This document shows, in pieces, positions 12,644 through 13,076 of a stretch of 13,076 nucleotides of DNA. Source of the stretch: JAAFHS01 sp046049665 (GTDB taxonomy: Bacteria; Pseudomonadota; Alphaproteobacteria; Rhodobacterales; Rhodobacteraceae); assembly GCA_046049665.1 (NCBI GenBank), contig JBJOQW010000079.1:1-13076 (forward strand), written 5' to 3'. Both the position numbers and the translations under genes were made by a program. Under the pieces are notes generated by a model, which saw only the letters and a program-made list of their open reading frames with translations, was not told the origin of the DNA and did no database searches. How positions within the stretch are numbered: position 1 is the stretch's first letter; each line of letters begins with the position of its first letter.

Positions 12644-13076
12644 TCAGAGGCTTGGGGTTGCACCCACATAGGTTCCCGGCGCGGGTGCCAGAATATCGGC
12701 CCCCGAATCGCCCGGAATACGCGCGGGCACCTGCGGGCCGGAACGTTCGGCCAGCCATGCGCCCCAGCGGGGCCACCAGCTGGCGGCGTGGAAGGTTGCC
12801 CCCGCCAGCCATTCCTCAGGCGTGGTCAGGGGGGCATCACTGACATAGTGGCCATACTTGCCCTTGGACGGCGGGTTGACGATGCCTGCAATATGCCCGG
12901 ACTGCGCAAGGATAAATGTCTTGTCATCCGATCCCATCTGCCGCACGCCGTTGAAGCTGGCCTTCCACGGCGCGATATGGTCCGTCTCACAGGCAATCGC
13001 ACCAAGCGGTACCTTCACACCCGACAGGCTGACCGGTTCACCAAACACCGGGTAGGCGCCCTTGGCAAAGCCATCA
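12644..13076 (-). CDS. phaC: Class I polyhydroxyalkanoate synthase, C-terminal part (runs off the right edge)
   Basis: PhaC polymerises (R)-3-hydroxyacyl-CoA into PHA on the granule surface. Only the last 143 residues are in the window; the frame is open through the right edge, from DGFAKGAYPVFGEPV onward. It includes the catalytic Asp in CETDHIAPW (visible residue 32) and the catalytic His in AQSGHIAGIVNPP (visible residue 61). The spacing of 29 is close to that of the class I Asp-His pair. WLAGATFHAASWWPRWGAWL and the GxYVxxTP-like end (APGTYVGATPSL) are typical of the class I C-terminus. The nucleophilic Cys and lipase-like box lie outside. The stop is 132 bases before the phasin start, and phasin has its own promoter in that gap. 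A GCGGGA/TCCCGC hairpin (12625-12638) follows the phaC stop but lacks a T-run. Confidence 0.96.
   Translation of the reverse strand, partial: DGFAKGAYPVFGEPVSLSGVKVPLGAIACETDHIAPWKASFNGVRQMGSDDKTFILAQSGHIAGIVNPPSKGKYGHYVSDAPLTTPEEWLAGATFHAASWWPRWGAWLAERSGPQVPARIPGDSGADILAPAPGTYVGATPSL

Noticed and set aside
1..13076. CRISPR array, tRNA/rRNA genes, transposase or phage genes, defence or biosynthetic cluster
   Set aside because: I saw no regularly spaced repeats, no tRNA-like cloverleaf, no mobile-element genes, and no set of unknown genes acting together. Apart from the intergenic elements listed, the window is ordinary chromosomal content.

Overview
The window looks like chromosomal DNA of an alphaproteobacterium in the Rhodobacteraceae/Paracoccaceae (Roseobacter–Rhodobacter) group. 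This rests on high GC, a PhaR/phasin/PhaC polyhydroxyalkanoate locus, a gcvT-gcvH-gcvP operon behind a tandem glycine riboswitch, a short GluRS, and recurrent AT-rich motifs of the form CATCT…AAATATCC at gene boundaries. The group assignment is by recall, since no database search was possible. The window cuts a gene at each end.

Layout on the minus strand, right to left from about 8.6 kb: a DUF1801 protein (8154-8582), glutamyl-tRNA synthetase (6745-8073), a strong hairpin, a MATE-family exporter (5285-6676), a promoter plus tandem glycine riboswitch (5024-5243), gcvT (3837-4949), gcvH (3469-3828), a perfect palindrome, gcvP (534-3374), a degenerate inverted-repeat element, and the start of an AzlC-type branched-chain amino-acid exporter (1-446) that runs off the left edge. 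The AzlC fragment carries a striking in-frame direct repeat, with bases 1-52 identical to 370-421. This is either an internal tandem duplication or an assembly-edge artefact.

Plus-strand genes in the middle: a small HExxH zincin-like metallopeptidase (8688-9116) and a Tat-exported metallo-beta-lactamase-fold hydrolase (9237-10163) that ends in a good intrinsic terminator. An AT-rich convergent spacer follows (about 10221-10339).

Right end on the minus strand, the PHA module: the C-terminal part of class I PHA synthase phaC (12644 to the edge), phasin phaP (12062-12511), phaR (11301-11861), and a LysR-type regulator (10340-11296) whose GTG start lies 4 bases after the phaR stop. Two copies of the palindrome TGCTGC-N3-GCAGCA flank and fill the -35/-10 spacer of the predicted phasin promoter, and a third lies upstream of phaR. 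This fits PhaR repressing both phasin and itself, with relief when PhaR is titrated onto nascent PHA granules.

How it works together: the gcv operon breaks down glycine when the riboswitch senses excess. GcvP decarboxylates, GcvH shuttles the aminomethyl group and GcvT passes it to tetrahydrofolate. The pha module builds and coats carbon-storage granules under PhaR control. The rest are housekeeping or weakly characterised genes. I found no undescribed defence, mobile or biosynthetic system. The points worth a second look are the AzlC repeat, the promoter-embedded PhaR sites, the competing hairpins after the riboswitch, the shared intergenic element and the phaR-LysR coupling.
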